This document shows, piece after piece, positions 9,747 to 18,077 of a stretch of 38,633 nt of DNA. Under the pieces are notes generated by a model. That model saw nothing but the letters and a program-made list of their open reading frames with translations, was not told where the DNA came from and did not search any database. Each line of letters opens with the position of its first letter. Within the stretch, counting starts at the first letter, position 1. Source of the DNA: a virus. The stretch covers positions 1 to 38,633 of the IMG/VR virus record IMGVR_UViG_3300030098_005634. One strand, 5' to 3'. A program made the position numbers and the translations under genes.

Positions 9747-10003
9747 TAGCGGTAATAGGCTAAGACGGCGCCAGAAACCAATGTGCAGTCGGCAAACTGT
9801 CCGTAAACCGTCTGGCCAGAGTCAATCGTGAGGTTTGCGTCAAAGTCGTCAATGTTGCTCTGCGTGCCTGTCGGATTGATGACCGCCTGGGCTCCGTTAA
9901 CGGCCTGAATGGCCATAAATGGTCCGCTGTGCGTCGAGGTATCATTGATAAATACGCTGCCGTTTCCGCCTGTGAGCGAGTATGCTACTTGTCCTTGAGC
10001 CAT
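9746..10003 (-). CDS. Small beta-structured virion-operon protein, 85 aa
   Basis: Unrecognised 85-residue protein rich in Gly, Ser, Asn and Thr (QVAYSLTGGNGSVFINDTST), with no charged helices. Its composition suggests a compact beta fold. It overlaps the nozzle gene by one base and follows a 40-aa basic gene. Expected to be a virion accessory such as a tail or head ornament; function not visible. Confidence 0.55.
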   Translation of the reverse strand: MAQGQVAYSLTGGNGSVFINDTSTHSGPFMAIQAVNGAQAVINPTGTQSNIDDFDANLTIDSGQTVYGQFADCTLVSGAVLAYYR

Positions 10004-10036
10004 GCATTATTTTGGCTCCGACTGTCTAAACTCGAC

Positions 10037-10159
10037 TTAGTAGCCCATCCGGGTCGGCGCCTTTTTGCGCTTTGCCGTTTTGCGTTTTTTTGTGGCCTTT
10101 GGCTTGTTGCCAAAAAGACCAGCAAGCGCAGATCCCTGCGTTTTTTTACCGTAAGGCAT
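10037..10159 (-). CDS. Short, highly basic protein, 40 aa
   Basis: ATG at 10157-10159, stop at 10037-10039. The protein starts MPYGKKTQGSALAGLFGNKP and ends in a run of Lys/Arg (KKRKTAKRKKAPTRMGY). It lies between the adaptor (stop 10163, 3 bp away) and the 85-aa gene, inside a tightly packed operon, so it is probably translated. A nucleic-acid-binding or capsid-interior role is plausible but unproven. Confidence 0.55.
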   Translation of the reverse strand: MPYGKKTQGSALAGLFGNKPKATKKRKTAKRKKAPTRMGY

Positions 10160-10162
10160 TGT

Positions 10163-11110
10163 CTAAAGAGTTGTGGTTTGCCGGCTTTGATCGCTGCCGT
10201 GCGTCCTGACGCGGTGATTTACAAATTGGTGGGCCCGGTTTCTGTCGATCCGCTCAAGCTCAGTCGCCAGGGCTTTGGATGCTCGGGCCTCCAGCGCTAG
10301 CGACTTTTCCACAAAGCCGTCGCTGGCCAGCATGTCGGCATAAACGCCGAGCGCGATGTAGTCTTTCCATTCCAAGGGAATGCTGGTCGTATCGCCGGTT
10401 TGGTCCCCGTAGGTCTCGGTCAACTGGCGCTTGTATGTGAGAAACACAACGGGAAACGAAACCTTTGCCGCCGAAATGTCGCTTGATGTCGCTTGGATAG
10501 AAAACGGATAACCAATCGCTGCAAGGTATGCTTGTGGCGACGTGTCTAAATTGGCAATGGCAGACACTGTAAACGTATCGTTTACGATTGCGTTTGCGCT
10601 GGTTGAACTTGTAACGACTCCTTCAACCTTGATGGTTCCCCCCACAATCGCGTCGCTTTTTGCTGCCGTCGTCACAAGGGCAATCCCGAATCCGCTTTCC
10701 CACGATACCACATCCTGCTGGGCGCCATAGGTCACCTTATAGCCCGGCAGCTCCACGCCGTCTTTGCCCATGAATACCTCGTATTCCTTGGCCGACTTTG
10801 TGGCGAATGGGTTGGCGTCGTGCGCTCGGAGCACGGTGTCGATATCTCCCGCCGTGATGCTGGTGACGCCATCTGCAGCAGAGGTTGTGCTCACAAATGG
10901 CACATGCAGCCGGTTTGCATCCGCGTCATTGACAACGCGCTCCTCCCCGGTCACCAAAAACTGATCCCAGAGATCGGATTCGCGGTAGGCCGCCCTGGCC
11001 CTGGCATTAACCAAGTGACGCACGCGGGTCTTCTCAATGTCGATCAGATTGGCGCCATGATAGCTCTCAATCAACGAGAGAAGGTTTGCGTAAGTCTCGG
11101 TCTGAGCCAT
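10163..11110 (-). CDS. Head-tail adaptor / tail tubular protein A-like, 315 aa
   Basis: The N-terminus is helical (TYANLLSLIESYHGANLIDI, then RVRHLVNARARAAYRES), as in adaptor proteins that bind under the portal. A beta-rich insert occupies residues 70-220 (threonine- and alanine-rich strands). The C-terminal helices (LEWKDYIALGVYADMLASDG followed by a basic helix to about residue 295) resemble the second helical pair of such adaptors. It lies upstream of the nozzle, as in T7 (gp11, gp12). It overlaps the 136-aa gene at 11110 by one base. The assignment comes from position and fold-like pattern, not from a catalytic signature. Confidence 0.6.
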   Translation of the reverse strand: MAQTETYANLLSLIESYHGANLIDIEKTRVRHLVNARARAAYRESDLWDQFLVTGEERVVNDADANRLHVPFVSTTSAADGVTSITAGDIDTVLRAHDANPFATKSAKEYEVFMGKDGVELPGYKVTYGAQQDVVSWESGFGIALVTTAAKSDAIVGGTIKVEGVVTSSTSANAIVNDTFTVSAIANLDTSPQAYLAAIGYPFSIQATSSDISAAKVSFPVVFLTYKRQLTETYGDQTGDTTSIPLEWKDYIALGVYADMLASDGFVEKSLALEARASKALATELERIDRNRAHQFVNHRVRTHGSDQSRQTTTL

Positions 11111-11520
11111 TAGCTGTTGGATTTCAGGTGCGGATTTCTTTTCAGGTAATCGCGGGTGAATTCTTCATCGTCCCAGCAGCCTGGGCGTGAAGTGGCAAAG
11201 GCAAAGTATTCGTCAGCAGGGATTTCTGCCTTGTGCTGCATCATTCTCTGCTTCTTAAAGCGCACGTCTTCCTGCATGGAGCGCGCTGTAGCAGCTGCAG
11301 CCTGATTGGATTTTCGCTCATTGGCAGCCAAGCGCTGCGCTCCCGCGTTTACTGCCGCGTGCATGTTGCGGTAGAGGCCCTCAATGTTGAGGTCTTCGTC
11401 GCGAGTGTTTTTCAAGGCGTCCTGCTGGCGCATAAACGCCTCCCGCCGGTCAAGCAATTGCCCTCCCCTGCGGAGTTCGCCTTCCTGGGCTCGCGTCAAA
11501 TTTTCAACGACTTCAATCAT
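11110..11520 (-). CDS. Helical late-operon protein, 136 aa
   Basis: An unrecognised charged helical protein (residues 5-90 rich in Arg, Glu, Gln and Ala, e.g. LTRAQEGELRRGGQLLDRRE), with a short C-terminal segment containing GCWDDEEFTRDYLKRNPH. It lies just downstream of the terminator after the head genes and overlaps the adaptor start by one base. A structural or assembly-chaperone role is possible; no family recognised. Confidence 0.55.
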   Translation of the reverse strand: MIEVVENLTRAQEGELRRGGQLLDRREAFMRQQDALKNTRDEDLNIEGLYRNMHAAVNAGAQRLAANERKSNQAAAATARSMQEDVRFKKQRMMQHKAEIPADEYFAFATSRPGCWDDEEFTRDYLKRNPHLKSNS

Positions 11521-11528
11521 GGTAAAAA

Positions 11529-11574
11529 AAGCGCCCCAGCCAATGTTGAAGTGATGTCCCTGGCTGGGGCGCTT
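11529..11574 (-). terminator. Rho-independent terminator between head and tail genes
   Basis: The arms AAGCGCCCCAGCCA (11529-11542) and TGGCTGGGGCGCTT (11561-11574) pair perfectly over 14 bp around an 18-nt loop. Reading leftward, the hairpin runs into a tract of seven U (11524-11530). It follows the 156-aa decoration gene and precedes the adaptor cluster, so it probably limits read-through and keeps capsid transcripts in excess. Confidence 0.85.
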
Positions 11575-11592
11575 TGGTCGGGCGGGACCAAA

Positions 11593-12063
11593 TTACTGAA
11601 GATTCGTCAGCCGCTTGATGTGGAAAAACACGGTGATCTTTCCAGCCGTCAGCTCAGAGAGCGCGTAGGACTGTCCGGTCGCCGTGTTGGGACTGAACTT
11701 GAGGTCGATGTTGTCGTCAGCCGTCTTGAGGACGCCATTCTCATTGTCGAGAAGAGCGCCGTCCGAGAAGGCGTAGGTGACCTCAGTTCCATCCGCGTGG
11801 ATTTCCTTGTCGGTGATGTACCCGTCATCGTCAGAGCTGGCGTCTCCGATCATCAGCGTAAGCTCGTCGCCGCCGCCGCTGTCGTTGAAAGCCTCGTCCA
11901 GCCTCCAGCCAACTGCCACCAGCGCTTCACCTGCCTTGAGCGGATACTGAATAATCACATCCGCGTCGTCAGTCGTCGATGCCACAAAGTCCGCATGCGA
12001 GTGGTCGATTGTGATGTAATCGGTCCAGCCGCTCTGCGCCTCATTGTTTGAAAGTCTAGCCAT
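11593..12063 (-). CDS. Probable head decoration protein, 156 aa
   Basis: The start ATG (12061-12063) has a clear AGAAAGGA ribosome binding site, shared with the capsid gene, which points to high expression. The protein is acidic and beta-rich (residues 15-60 with DYITIDHSHADFV, later DELTLMIGDASSDDDGY) and ends in a strand KITVFFHIKRLTNLQ. It follows the major capsid protein by 30 bp and precedes the terminator. Strong translation, small size and location suit a capsid decoration or head-fibre protein. The family is not recognised. Confidence 0.5.
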   Translation of the reverse strand: MARLSNNEAQSGWTDYITIDHSHADFVASTTDDADVIIQYPLKAGEALVAVGWRLDEAFNDSGGGDELTLMIGDASSDDDGYITDKEIHADGTEVTYAFSDGALLDNENGVLKTADDNIDLKFSPNTATGQSYALSELTAGKITVFFHIKRLTNLQ

Positions 12064-12093
12064 TGTAGTTGTTGTCCTTTCTACCAATTAGAG

Positions 12094-13086
12094 TTAGCTG
12101 CGAGCTTCGTCGATTGAAGCGTGAGCGCGAGGATCGTGACAAGCCAGTGTGGCCCAGGTCTCGCAGTAGCCTCTGGCGCCACCGCCTTGGTCTTCCAGTC
12201 CAACCTGCTTGGCCGGAATAAGAGTCGCCAGCGAGGCGTGATCCAGGTTCACAATGAGACCACGGTCGTGGAACGTGGTGTCCGGGGAGCAGTCAGGGTT
12301 GCTGTTTGCCACCTTAATGCTGCCAAAGTCACTCTCATAAAGAGAGACCGACAAAGTCACCGTCTTCCCGGTCCCTGAGACTGGGTAGCGAGTCGCAGTA
12401 GACGAATGGGCCGCACGCATGAAGTTGGCGATGGAGTCGCGAACTTTCGTGTCAGCAACAAGCGTCACGTTGGACAGGTTTCCAGACACGTTGAACATGC
12501 TGGCCAAAGCGCTTGAAAGCTTGGCCTCGGTAACTGCCGCATTGGACATTGCGATCACCTGGTCTGCCGGAGTCCGGTATGCGCTTGGCACGTCGGAAGG
12601 ACCGGAAGAGTCGAGCCAGTCGTTCATTCCGCGCATGACAGCGGCGGCAGAGCCGGAGCCCACCGTCTTGTCGTTTGCAGAGTAAACAGCCGCCTCAAGG
12701 TCACGCTTCAGTTCGCGCAGACACTTAACGCGGGCTGCAGCCTCACCGGCTGGGCCAACGCCGTCAACGGCCTGCTGAACTTGCGAGACCTGGTAGTCAC
12801 GGCGGAAGCCCTGAACAACATTGGAGAGGCGTGCGCGATTCTCAAACTTGTCGGAAAAGCTGGTCGTGTCAGCTCCCTCGATAAGCCCGGAAGTGTCAAC
12901 ACTTGCCAAACCGTCTACGGTCCATTCGTGCGAAGTTGCCCTCGCTTTGGTTTTCCTGAGCAGACTGACAAGCGGAGTCGATACAGGGTCGAGCTGCGTG
13001 AGGATGTTTGTAAGATCCTCCCGGTTGCTAACCGCTGCTCCCGTTCCAGGCGCTGCAGGGTTGTCATAGGATGCACTAAATGCCAT
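12094..13086 (-). CDS. Major capsid protein, SU10/DUF5309-like, 330 aa
   Basis: The N-terminus contains NREDLTNILTQLDPVSTPLV followed by a KTKARATSHEWTVDGLAS stretch; the pattern of TPL(V/F)S, K-x-KA and EW-x-D-L is typical of the SU10/DUF5309 group of HK97-fold capsid proteins. A helix around residues 100-130 (AAARVKCLRELKRDLEAAVY) corresponds to the spine helix. The P-domain-like middle (residues 170-260) contains VTLVADTKVRDSIANFMR. The start ATG 13084-13086 has a strong AGAAAGGA site. It lies directly after the scaffold gene. No protease gene is present beside it, so a scaffold-guided, unprocessed head is likely. Confidence 0.85.
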   Translation of the reverse strand: MAFSASYDNPAAPGTGAAVSNREDLTNILTQLDPVSTPLVSLLRKTKARATSHEWTVDGLASVDTSGLIEGADTTSFSDKFENRARLSNVVQGFRRDYQVSQVQQAVDGVGPAGEAAARVKCLRELKRDLEAAVYSANDKTVGSGSAAAVMRGMNDWLDSSGPSDVPSAYRTPADQVIAMSNAAVTEAKLSSALASMFNVSGNLSNVTLVADTKVRDSIANFMRAAHSSTATRYPVSGTGKTVTLSVSLYESDFGSIKVANSNPDCSPDTTFHDRGLIVNLDHASLATLIPAKQVGLEDQGGGARGYCETWATLACHDPRAHASIDEARS

Positions 13087-13104
13087 CTTTTGATTCCTTT
13101 CTGG

Positions 13105-14124
13105 TTAATTATTGGATTGAAGAGCGAGGATTTCTTCCAAGACGTGGTAGTCGCCAGTTTCGTTGTATTGCTCCTCCAAAGATTGAAGCGCTTTTGCCGG
13201 TGCCGCTTTGTGCTTGGCCGGAGCCGCTGCACTTGAGCTGGGATTCGCGGGCGGGCGCATCCGGGTCTGCTGTGGTGTTGCAGTTGCCTGGGCGGCCTTT
13301 CCGTTCCTCTTCAGTTCGGAGCGATGAATTGAGTCTGCCGCGTGCGCTAACACTAACGGGATCTCCGGAAAATCGTCTTTCAGTGCTGCTAGTCCGGGGT
13401 GATTCATCACTCCTTCGTAACGCTGCCTGATTGGCGAGTCTTCTTCCTTCATCCACGCAAACTCTTCCTCGGCAATCTTTCGCGCTTGCTGGCGTTGGAT
13501 CGATACCTGTTCCTTTCCTTGAAGTTCTTGGAATCGATTTACGAGGTGGGTCTTGCGTGCTTTCCTGGCATTCCGGAGCAGCGACCGAATCTCTGACTTG
13601 CTGTAAGCCTTCTCGTTTTCTTCGTGAATGATCGCGTCTCCGGTCTCATCCTCGTTGTCTTCAAGGAGGTCTTCAGCCCACTCAATCATCTCGTCAACGT
13701 CCGCTGCTTTCGCTTGCAGTTCGTCGATGGTCTCGACAGCGTGGTAGGGATTCTTTGTCGGATCAGAAGGCCGTTCAAACGGGTCTTCTTTCTGCTCTGG
13801 CCTGTCTTCCAACTTTGCCTGCAGTTGGCTTCTCTCCTTGATCAATCCCGCGATGCGATCTGCTCCGCGTGAGTTGAGGTGATCGGCAATCTGCTGCCAG
13901 CCGTCTTCAGTCAGGTTGTCCAGGTTAAGTCCGGCAATCTCCTCCGGGGCGTTTTCTTCGGGTGTCTGGTCGGCATCCTCATAGCCTTCCAGTCCCTCGG
14001 AGCTTTCCCCTTCGGCCTGGGCCAGAAGAGCGATGGCATCCTCTGGGGAGAGGTTGTCGCCTTCTGTATGTAGCGTGTCGTTTTCAGCGGGAGACACGAT
14101 CCCCGCTTCGTCTTGGTCTGTCAT
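13105..14124 (-). CDS. Capsid scaffold protein, 339 aa
   Basis: A very acidic, helical protein. The first 130 residues are Asp/Glu-rich (SPEDAIALLAQAEGESSEGL). The middle contains a long charged coiled coil (about residues 130-260, with YSKSEIRSLLRNARKARKTH). The C-terminal third is Ala/Pro/Lys-rich (AAAPAKHKAAPAKALQSLEE). It sits between the portal and capsid genes, the usual place of the podovirus scaffold, which directs shell assembly and then leaves. The AGAGAGAA sequence before the ATG may serve as RBS. Confidence 0.75.
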   Translation of the reverse strand: MTDQDEAGIVSPAENDTLHTEGDNLSPEDAIALLAQAEGESSEGLEGYEDADQTPEENAPEEIAGLNLDNLTEDGWQQIADHLNSRGADRIAGLIKERSQLQAKLEDRPEQKEDPFERPSDPTKNPYHAVETIDELQAKAADVDEMIEWAEDLLEDNEDETGDAIIHEENEKAYSKSEIRSLLRNARKARKTHLVNRFQELQGKEQVSIQRQQARKIAEEEFAWMKEEDSPIRQRYEGVMNHPGLAALKDDFPEIPLVLAHAADSIHRSELKRNGKAAQATATPQQTRMRPPANPSSSAAAPAKHKAAPAKALQSLEEQYNETGDYHVLEEILALQSNN

Positions 14125-14184
14125 TTGCGTTCTCTCTGCGCCTGAACGGTTGCGTGACTCAAAAATAATTTGCCCTGTCCAAAC

Positions 14185-14385
14185 CTATCCGGAAAAAATG
14201 TTTGCGAGGGTATCCAGCGCGTCCAAGCGCCCTACGCCCTTCCACACTTCACGCTCCTCGCCGGCCTCGCTGAGTGTTCCCAAAGCCGCCTCCCGGCGCT
14301 CCACTAGTTCACGCACGATGATTTTGGCCATGTGCGTGGCTCTCAGGTATTCTACGACCTCTTCAAAGGTCTGCTCGTTTTCCAT
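14185..14385 (-). CDS. Small helical protein between portal and scaffold, 66 aa
   Basis: A compact helical protein (MENEQTFEEVVEYLRATHMA, then a second helix EAALGTLSEAGEEREVWKG, then a third ending in LANIFSG). It follows the portal gene by 3 bp and precedes the scaffold by 60 bp. No family recognised; an accessory of portal or scaffold assembly is possible. Confidence 0.55.
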   Translation of the reverse strand: MENEQTFEEVVEYLRATHMAKIIVRELVERREAALGTLSEAGEEREVWKGVGRLDALDTLANIFSG

Positions 14386-14388
14386 GAT

Positions 14389-16425
14389 TTATCCTTCGGC
14401 CATGCCCTGCGCGTATGCAGGGGCGGTGCCTATTTTCCCGATCTGCGCGTTTTCCTGCTGCTGCATCGCAAACTGGTATTGCTCCATGTATTTCTGAAGC
14501 CGGGCAGCAAACGCTTCGTCCGATTGCAGGCGCTCGGCCACATCCGGCTGCTGAACGTATTGTTCACCCAGCTGCATCGCGATCTGAGCCCCTTGGGGCC
14601 TGGCAGGCACCTCGATGCCGGAATAGATCATGCTCAGATCAGTCGCCACGTCTCGCATGGTCTTAGCCGTTCCCTGCTCTTGCGGTTGCAAGACGGCATC
14701 TGCCAACACCGGATCAATACTGGCCGCAATAACCTCCAGTAGCGCCTCCACGTTTAGTTTGCCAACACGGTCGAGAGACAGCAGCTGCACAAACTGGCCG
14801 ATTTTCTTTTCCACGGTTTCCGGGTCATGCATCTGCGCGTCAAAGTGAACGCAAATGTCCATTTCCTTGTATTCGGCCTCTTTGTTGAATTGTTGCGGCT
14901 CGGGAACGCCCGACACCCGAAACATCAGCTGGTCCGGGCCGTAGCGCAGGAAGCACTTGTATGCCTCGCTCAACACGTTGCGAACGTGCGAGAGGAACTT
15001 GTCCAAGTAGAACGTGCGCTTGATTTGCGCGTCCGGGTCTTCGCTTGGGTTAGACAGCCCGACCATTCTGTCAGCCTGAGAAAGCATTGTCGCCTCAATC
15101 TCAATAGAGCCAGGGTCTGCCGGTGGCGGATCGACCCAGCCGTATTCTCCGGGGCGGCGCTCGGTAACGTGCCCTCCAGGCCGGAATTCCGGCTTCGGTC
15201 GGCCTACAGGCCCTTTGGATGCCGGCAAGGTCGCAAGAGAGCTGCGATCAATGCGGGCGTCTCTCTCGGCCTTTACCTGCCACTGCACGCCTCGGAGCAG
15301 GTCTACCATCGACCGGGCTTCGTAAAGCCGCTTGGAGTCTCTGTGCAGCTCCGTAACAACGAATGGATAGTCCTCTAGTCCGTTGAGCAGCTCAAACTTG
15401 CCAAAGTGGTCGGTCACCTTTGTGTGCCAGACTGTGCAGTAGATTCCCTCGGCGCCGTCGCGCATTAGGCGCTGGTACGTGTAAATGATCTCAATAAAAT
15501 CAGTCGCTCCCTCGTCAAAGCGGCCTTGCTCGCTGTAGGGATCGGAGCCGTCTACCATGCTGGAGTCAGTTCCACGCATGCGCTCAATAATGTGCTTGGC
15601 CCACTTTTCGTCCCATCCCTCTGTATTGACTCGCGACAGCACTTCCTGGGCAGTCATCAAAACGCGGCGATGCACGAATGGCGCCTTTTGCGGATCTGTG
15701 CAGTAGTGAGGAAAAAAGATGTCGATGTCGGTCGCCAGCGCTTGAACGATAGGCCGATCAATCGAGCGGACTTGGACAGGCAGCTCTGCCGCGCCCTCCT
15801 TGCGAAGTTTTCGGAGGGCCTTTTTGGCGTCCCGCTTTTGCAGGTTAGGATATTGCTGCTGCAGCATCAGGACCAGGTCGTCGTCGTATTGCTCGGTGAC
15901 GATCAGTTCAGCCAGCTCCGGGACAGTCGCGGCAATTTCCTGCAGGTTCAGCAGCTGCAGCCTGGTAACGTCTTTGCGCTCCCAGCCGACGTAGGTAATC
16001 GCGTGCGCTTTCTCAAAAAGGTAGTTGGAGGCCAGCTCCATTTCCCGGTCAAAATCCGGAATGTAATAGTCGCGCATCCACTTCAAAAAGCTCGAGACAA
16101 TCCTGGCGTGCGCTACGTCGCTGACTTCAATCGGATAGGCTCGGATGTTGGCGCGGGACAGCGCAAACGCGCACATTGCAACGTACGCCTGAATGCGCTC
16201 TGCAATCACAAGACTTTCAGAATCGGAGGCGCCCTCCCAAGGCGTTGCTGTTGGGCCGCTTTTGCGGAGGTCGTTCGTTTTTCCTGGCCAGTAATTGCGC
16301 CGGTCGTCGTAGCTAACTTGGCACTGGTCTCTCCAGTGCTCCAGCTCGGCCTGTGTTTCCTCGTAACTACGAAGAAGCTCCTTGATGTCTGGACGGTCTT
16401 CCGCCGCAAATTGCGCTTCGCTCAC
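14389..16425 (-). CDS. Portal protein, about 678 aa
   Basis: A large alpha/beta protein forming the packaging vertex. The N-terminal helices (VIAERIQAYVAMCAFALSRA, MRDYYIPDFDREMELASNYL) and the central beta region (DFIEIIYTYQRLMRDGAEGI followed by TVWHTKV) match the order of podovirus portals. A long helix near residues 455-500 precedes SNPSEDPDAQIKRTFYLDKF, as expected for stem and crown-side elements. The C-terminus is Gln-rich (YMEQYQFAMQQQENAQ), suggesting a barrel or coiled coil. The chosen start is GTG 16423-16425; the upstream phosphoesterase gene ends at 16454 and no ATG in frame is closer. An AAGGA motif lies about 22 bp before this GTG, which is distant, so the start is uncertain. 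Confidence 0.8.
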   Translation of the reverse strand: MSEAQFAAEDRPDIKELLRSYEETQAELEHWRDQCQVSYDDRRNYWPGKTNDLRKSGPTATPWEGASDSESLVIAERIQAYVAMCAFALSRANIRAYPIEVSDVAHARIVSSFLKWMRDYYIPDFDREMELASNYLFEKAHAITYVGWERKDVTRLQLLNLQEIAATVPELAELIVTEQYDDDLVLMLQQQYPNLQKRDAKKALRKLRKEGAAELPVQVRSIDRPIVQALATDIDIFFPHYCTDPQKAPFVHRRVLMTAQEVLSRVNTEGWDEKWAKHIIERMRGTDSSMVDGSDPYSEQGRFDEGATDFIEIIYTYQRLMRDGAEGIYCTVWHTKVTDHFGKFELLNGLEDYPFVVTELHRDSKRLYEARSMVDLLRGVQWQVKAERDARIDRSSLATLPASKGPVGRPKPEFRPGGHVTERRPGEYGWVDPPPADPGSIEIEATMLSQADRMVGLSNPSEDPDAQIKRTFYLDKFLSHVRNVLSEAYKCFLRYGPDQLMFRVSGVPEPQQFNKEAEYKEMDICVHFDAQMHDPETVEKKIGQFVQLLSLDRVGKLNVEALLEVIAASIDPVLADAVLQPQEQGTAKTMRDVATDLSMIYSGIEVPARPQGAQIAMQLGEQYVQQPDVAERLQSDEAFAARLQKYMEQYQFAMQQQENAQIGKIGTAPAYAQGMAEG

Positions 16426-16453
16426 AGAAAAAATATACGGCCAGCTGTCCTTA

Positions 16454-17380
16454 CTATGTCCAAACCACGTTGGAGACCACGTAGTGCAAGGGGAGTCGCC
16501 GGTTGCGGCCCTTGCACGTTGTGAGCAATCCGTCGTAATCCTTGGCAATCTTTAGCTCCAAAAACGTCCCGCCGATGGGTTTTGGGGAGCGCTCCAGCGA
16601 GGTATGCCAGGTGGTTTCGTGCATGGAAAATTCCTCCTTATACGTCGGACACTGCACATGCATAACCGGCGAAGTATAAGTCCTTCCGGTTCGCTCGTCA
16701 CATCGCGCTCGCATAGTCGTCAGCGCCCAGCGTTCATGGATGTGCCCGGTGATAAAACAATCGGAATCATACGCTGCTGCCCGCCTCGCAGTCGCTATTG
16801 TGCCCTTGGTCACAGGTCCACCGCTCGATCCAGTGCCATGATGAACCCAGATTTTGTACGTAAAACTGGCCGTCTTGGTAAGTTGCACTCGGACCAACAG
16901 CCAGCCGCCAATGCCGGCGGTAATAACCGGGGAGCCTTTCTTGCCCGCCCTCATTCTTTCCGTCAGACGGGAATTAAGGCACGTTTCATGCCGGCGTTTA
17001 ATACTTCCTTCGTGATTTCCCTCGTAAAAAACAGCAGCGTTTGGTGCCGCAAACTCAAGAAAATCGGCAGACGTTGTTACAAGGGAGTCCAAGTAATCCG
17101 GAACCATGTTCTCCGGGCGAATGTCCGCCTTGCTTTTTCTCGGATCCCAGGCGCCTTGCATGGCGCATGCCCAATCCCCGGCAGAAATCCAAGGCCAGCC
17201 GCCGTCAACGCATTCTTTGAGGTCGCGCTTTAGGATTTCTCTTTTGCACTTTGGATTATCAAAATGCACATCCGACGCTATAAATAGCCGGACTTTTTCG
17301 GTAGTTCCAATGGGATCAGGGAAATTGATCAGAGGCACCTTTCCTCGGCGCATCACGGTAAACTTGAGATTTTCAGGCAT
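16454..17380 (-). CDS. Calcineurin-like metallophosphoesterase, 308 aa
   Basis: It carries the metal-binding motifs of the family in order: D-x-H in ASDVHFDN (about residue 35), GDW (about residue 68), GNHEG (about residue 121), HHGTGSS (about residue 178) and GHIHE (about residue 213). The fold places two metal ions that hydrolyse phosphomono- or diesters. It lies between the small HExxH gene (6 bp) and the portal. Related phosphoesterases occur in many phage packaging clusters, but their substrate is usually unknown; DNA-end processing or nucleotide signalling are both possible. The start ATG 17378-17380 is the first in frame. Confidence 0.8.
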   Translation of the reverse strand: MPENLKFTVMRRGKVPLINFPDPIGTTEKVRLFIASDVHFDNPKCKREILKRDLKECVDGGWPWISAGDWACAMQGAWDPRKSKADIRPENMVPDYLDSLVTTSADFLEFAAPNAAVFYEGNHEGSIKRRHETCLNSRLTERMRAGKKGSPVITAGIGGWLLVRVQLTKTASFTYKIWVHHGTGSSGGPVTKGTIATARRAAAYDSDCFITGHIHERWALTTMRARCDERTGRTYTSPVMHVQCPTYKEEFSMHETTWHTSLERSPKPIGGTFLELKIAKDYDGLLTTCKGRNRRLPLHYVVSNVVWT

Positions 17381-17386
17381 GGGCCC

Positions 17387-17683
17387 TTAATTATCGCGCA
17401 TGCTGTCCTTAACCGTGTCGTAGAATGGCCGGAACAAGTCCCAGGCTCGTGCCAATGTTTCGTCAGGAAAGCCGTCGAGAAACGAAAGCCCAGACAAGTC
17501 CATGCAGGCGTGCCACATTTCGTGATACAGCGTTTGCTCGGCGTCGTCATCGCTCAGGCCCTTCTTTATAAAGATGGTTTTCTTGTCCAGATGCCACTCG
17601 CCAAAAGTGTCGTCGTCGGGCAATTGGCGAACAATTACCTTTAGCCTGACTCCTGCTACCGTAACCGATCTTGGCAGCGTCAC
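17387..17683 (-). CDS. Small zinc metallopeptidase-like protein (HExxH), 98 aa
   Basis: A compact protein with two N-terminal strands (RLKVIVRQL, EWHLDKKTIFIKKGL) and a helix carrying HEMWHACMD, an HExxH zinc motif, at about residue 54. The strand plus HExxH arrangement resembles small phage relatives of SprT or ImmA peptidases. It overlaps the upstream 65-aa gene by 4 bp and precedes the phosphoesterase. Possible roles are processing of a virion or host protein, or a purely structural zinc fold. No third zinc ligand is certain. Confidence 0.6.
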   Translation of the reverse strand: MTLPRSVTVAGVRLKVIVRQLPDDDTFGEWHLDKKTIFIKKGLSDDDAEQTLYHEMWHACMDLSGLSFLDGFPDETLARAWDLFRPFYDTVKDSMRDN

Positions 17684-17877
17684 GTCTCTCGCTTTGTTGC
17701 AAGAGATAGCGCAATCAAATCGCAGACTTCTTGTTCCTTGTTGGTCGTGAACGCTTCAAAGTTTTCAAGGTTGTAGTTCACAATCCAGTCGCCGTCGCCG
17801 CTCTGCATAGCAAACAAAAACGGGACTCTTTCCCGGTTGCATGATTCAACAGCGTCTTCTACGAAGTCCTGAGTCAT
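17680..17877 (-). CDS. Small acidic protein, 65 aa
   Basis: Unrecognised protein, MTQDFVEDAVESCNRERVPF followed by a strand DGDWIVNYN and a helix EQEVCDLIALSLATK. ATG at 17875-17877; the stop overlaps the next gene by 4 bp, in operon fashion. Function unknown. Confidence 0.5.
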   Translation of the reverse strand: MTQDFVEDAVESCNRERVPFLFAMQSGDGDWIVNYNLENFEAFTTNKEQEVCDLIALSLATKRET

Positions 17878-18077
17878 TATTTCTCTTTAAGTCGGCGCTG
17901 CAGATTGTTGATCACTTTATAGGCCCAGCGATCATCGTGCCCTGTTCGCTCACTAATTGCCTGCAAAGACGATTCTTCTGCACTTCCCAAGACAGCGCCC
18001 TTAATCTTGAGGTAGCAGTAGTCCCAAGCCAGAAAGCGGTCTCCTTGCTCAAGGGCAAAGGCTTTCGTGCCGATAGC
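17877..18077 (-). CDS. C-terminal segment of a split gene, in the +1 frame of 18049-18507
   Basis: This frame encodes a convincing small winged-helix-like segment (FLAWDYCYLKIKGAVLGSAE, SLQAISERTGHDDRWAYKVI, NNLQRRLKEK) but has no ATG, GTG or TTG in a sensible position. It overlaps the end of the 152-aa gene in the +1 frame and passes through a run of six A (18078-18083, minus strand). Removing one base from that run would fuse the two into one protein of about 209 residues. Alternatives are a programmed shift or a CTG start at 18030-18032, which has AAGGAG 8 bp upstream. It ends at 17877, one base into the next start. Confidence 0.45.
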   Translation of the reverse strand, partial: AIGTKAFALEQGDRFLAWDYCYLKIKGAVLGSAEESSLQAISERTGHDDRWAYKVINNLQRRLKEK

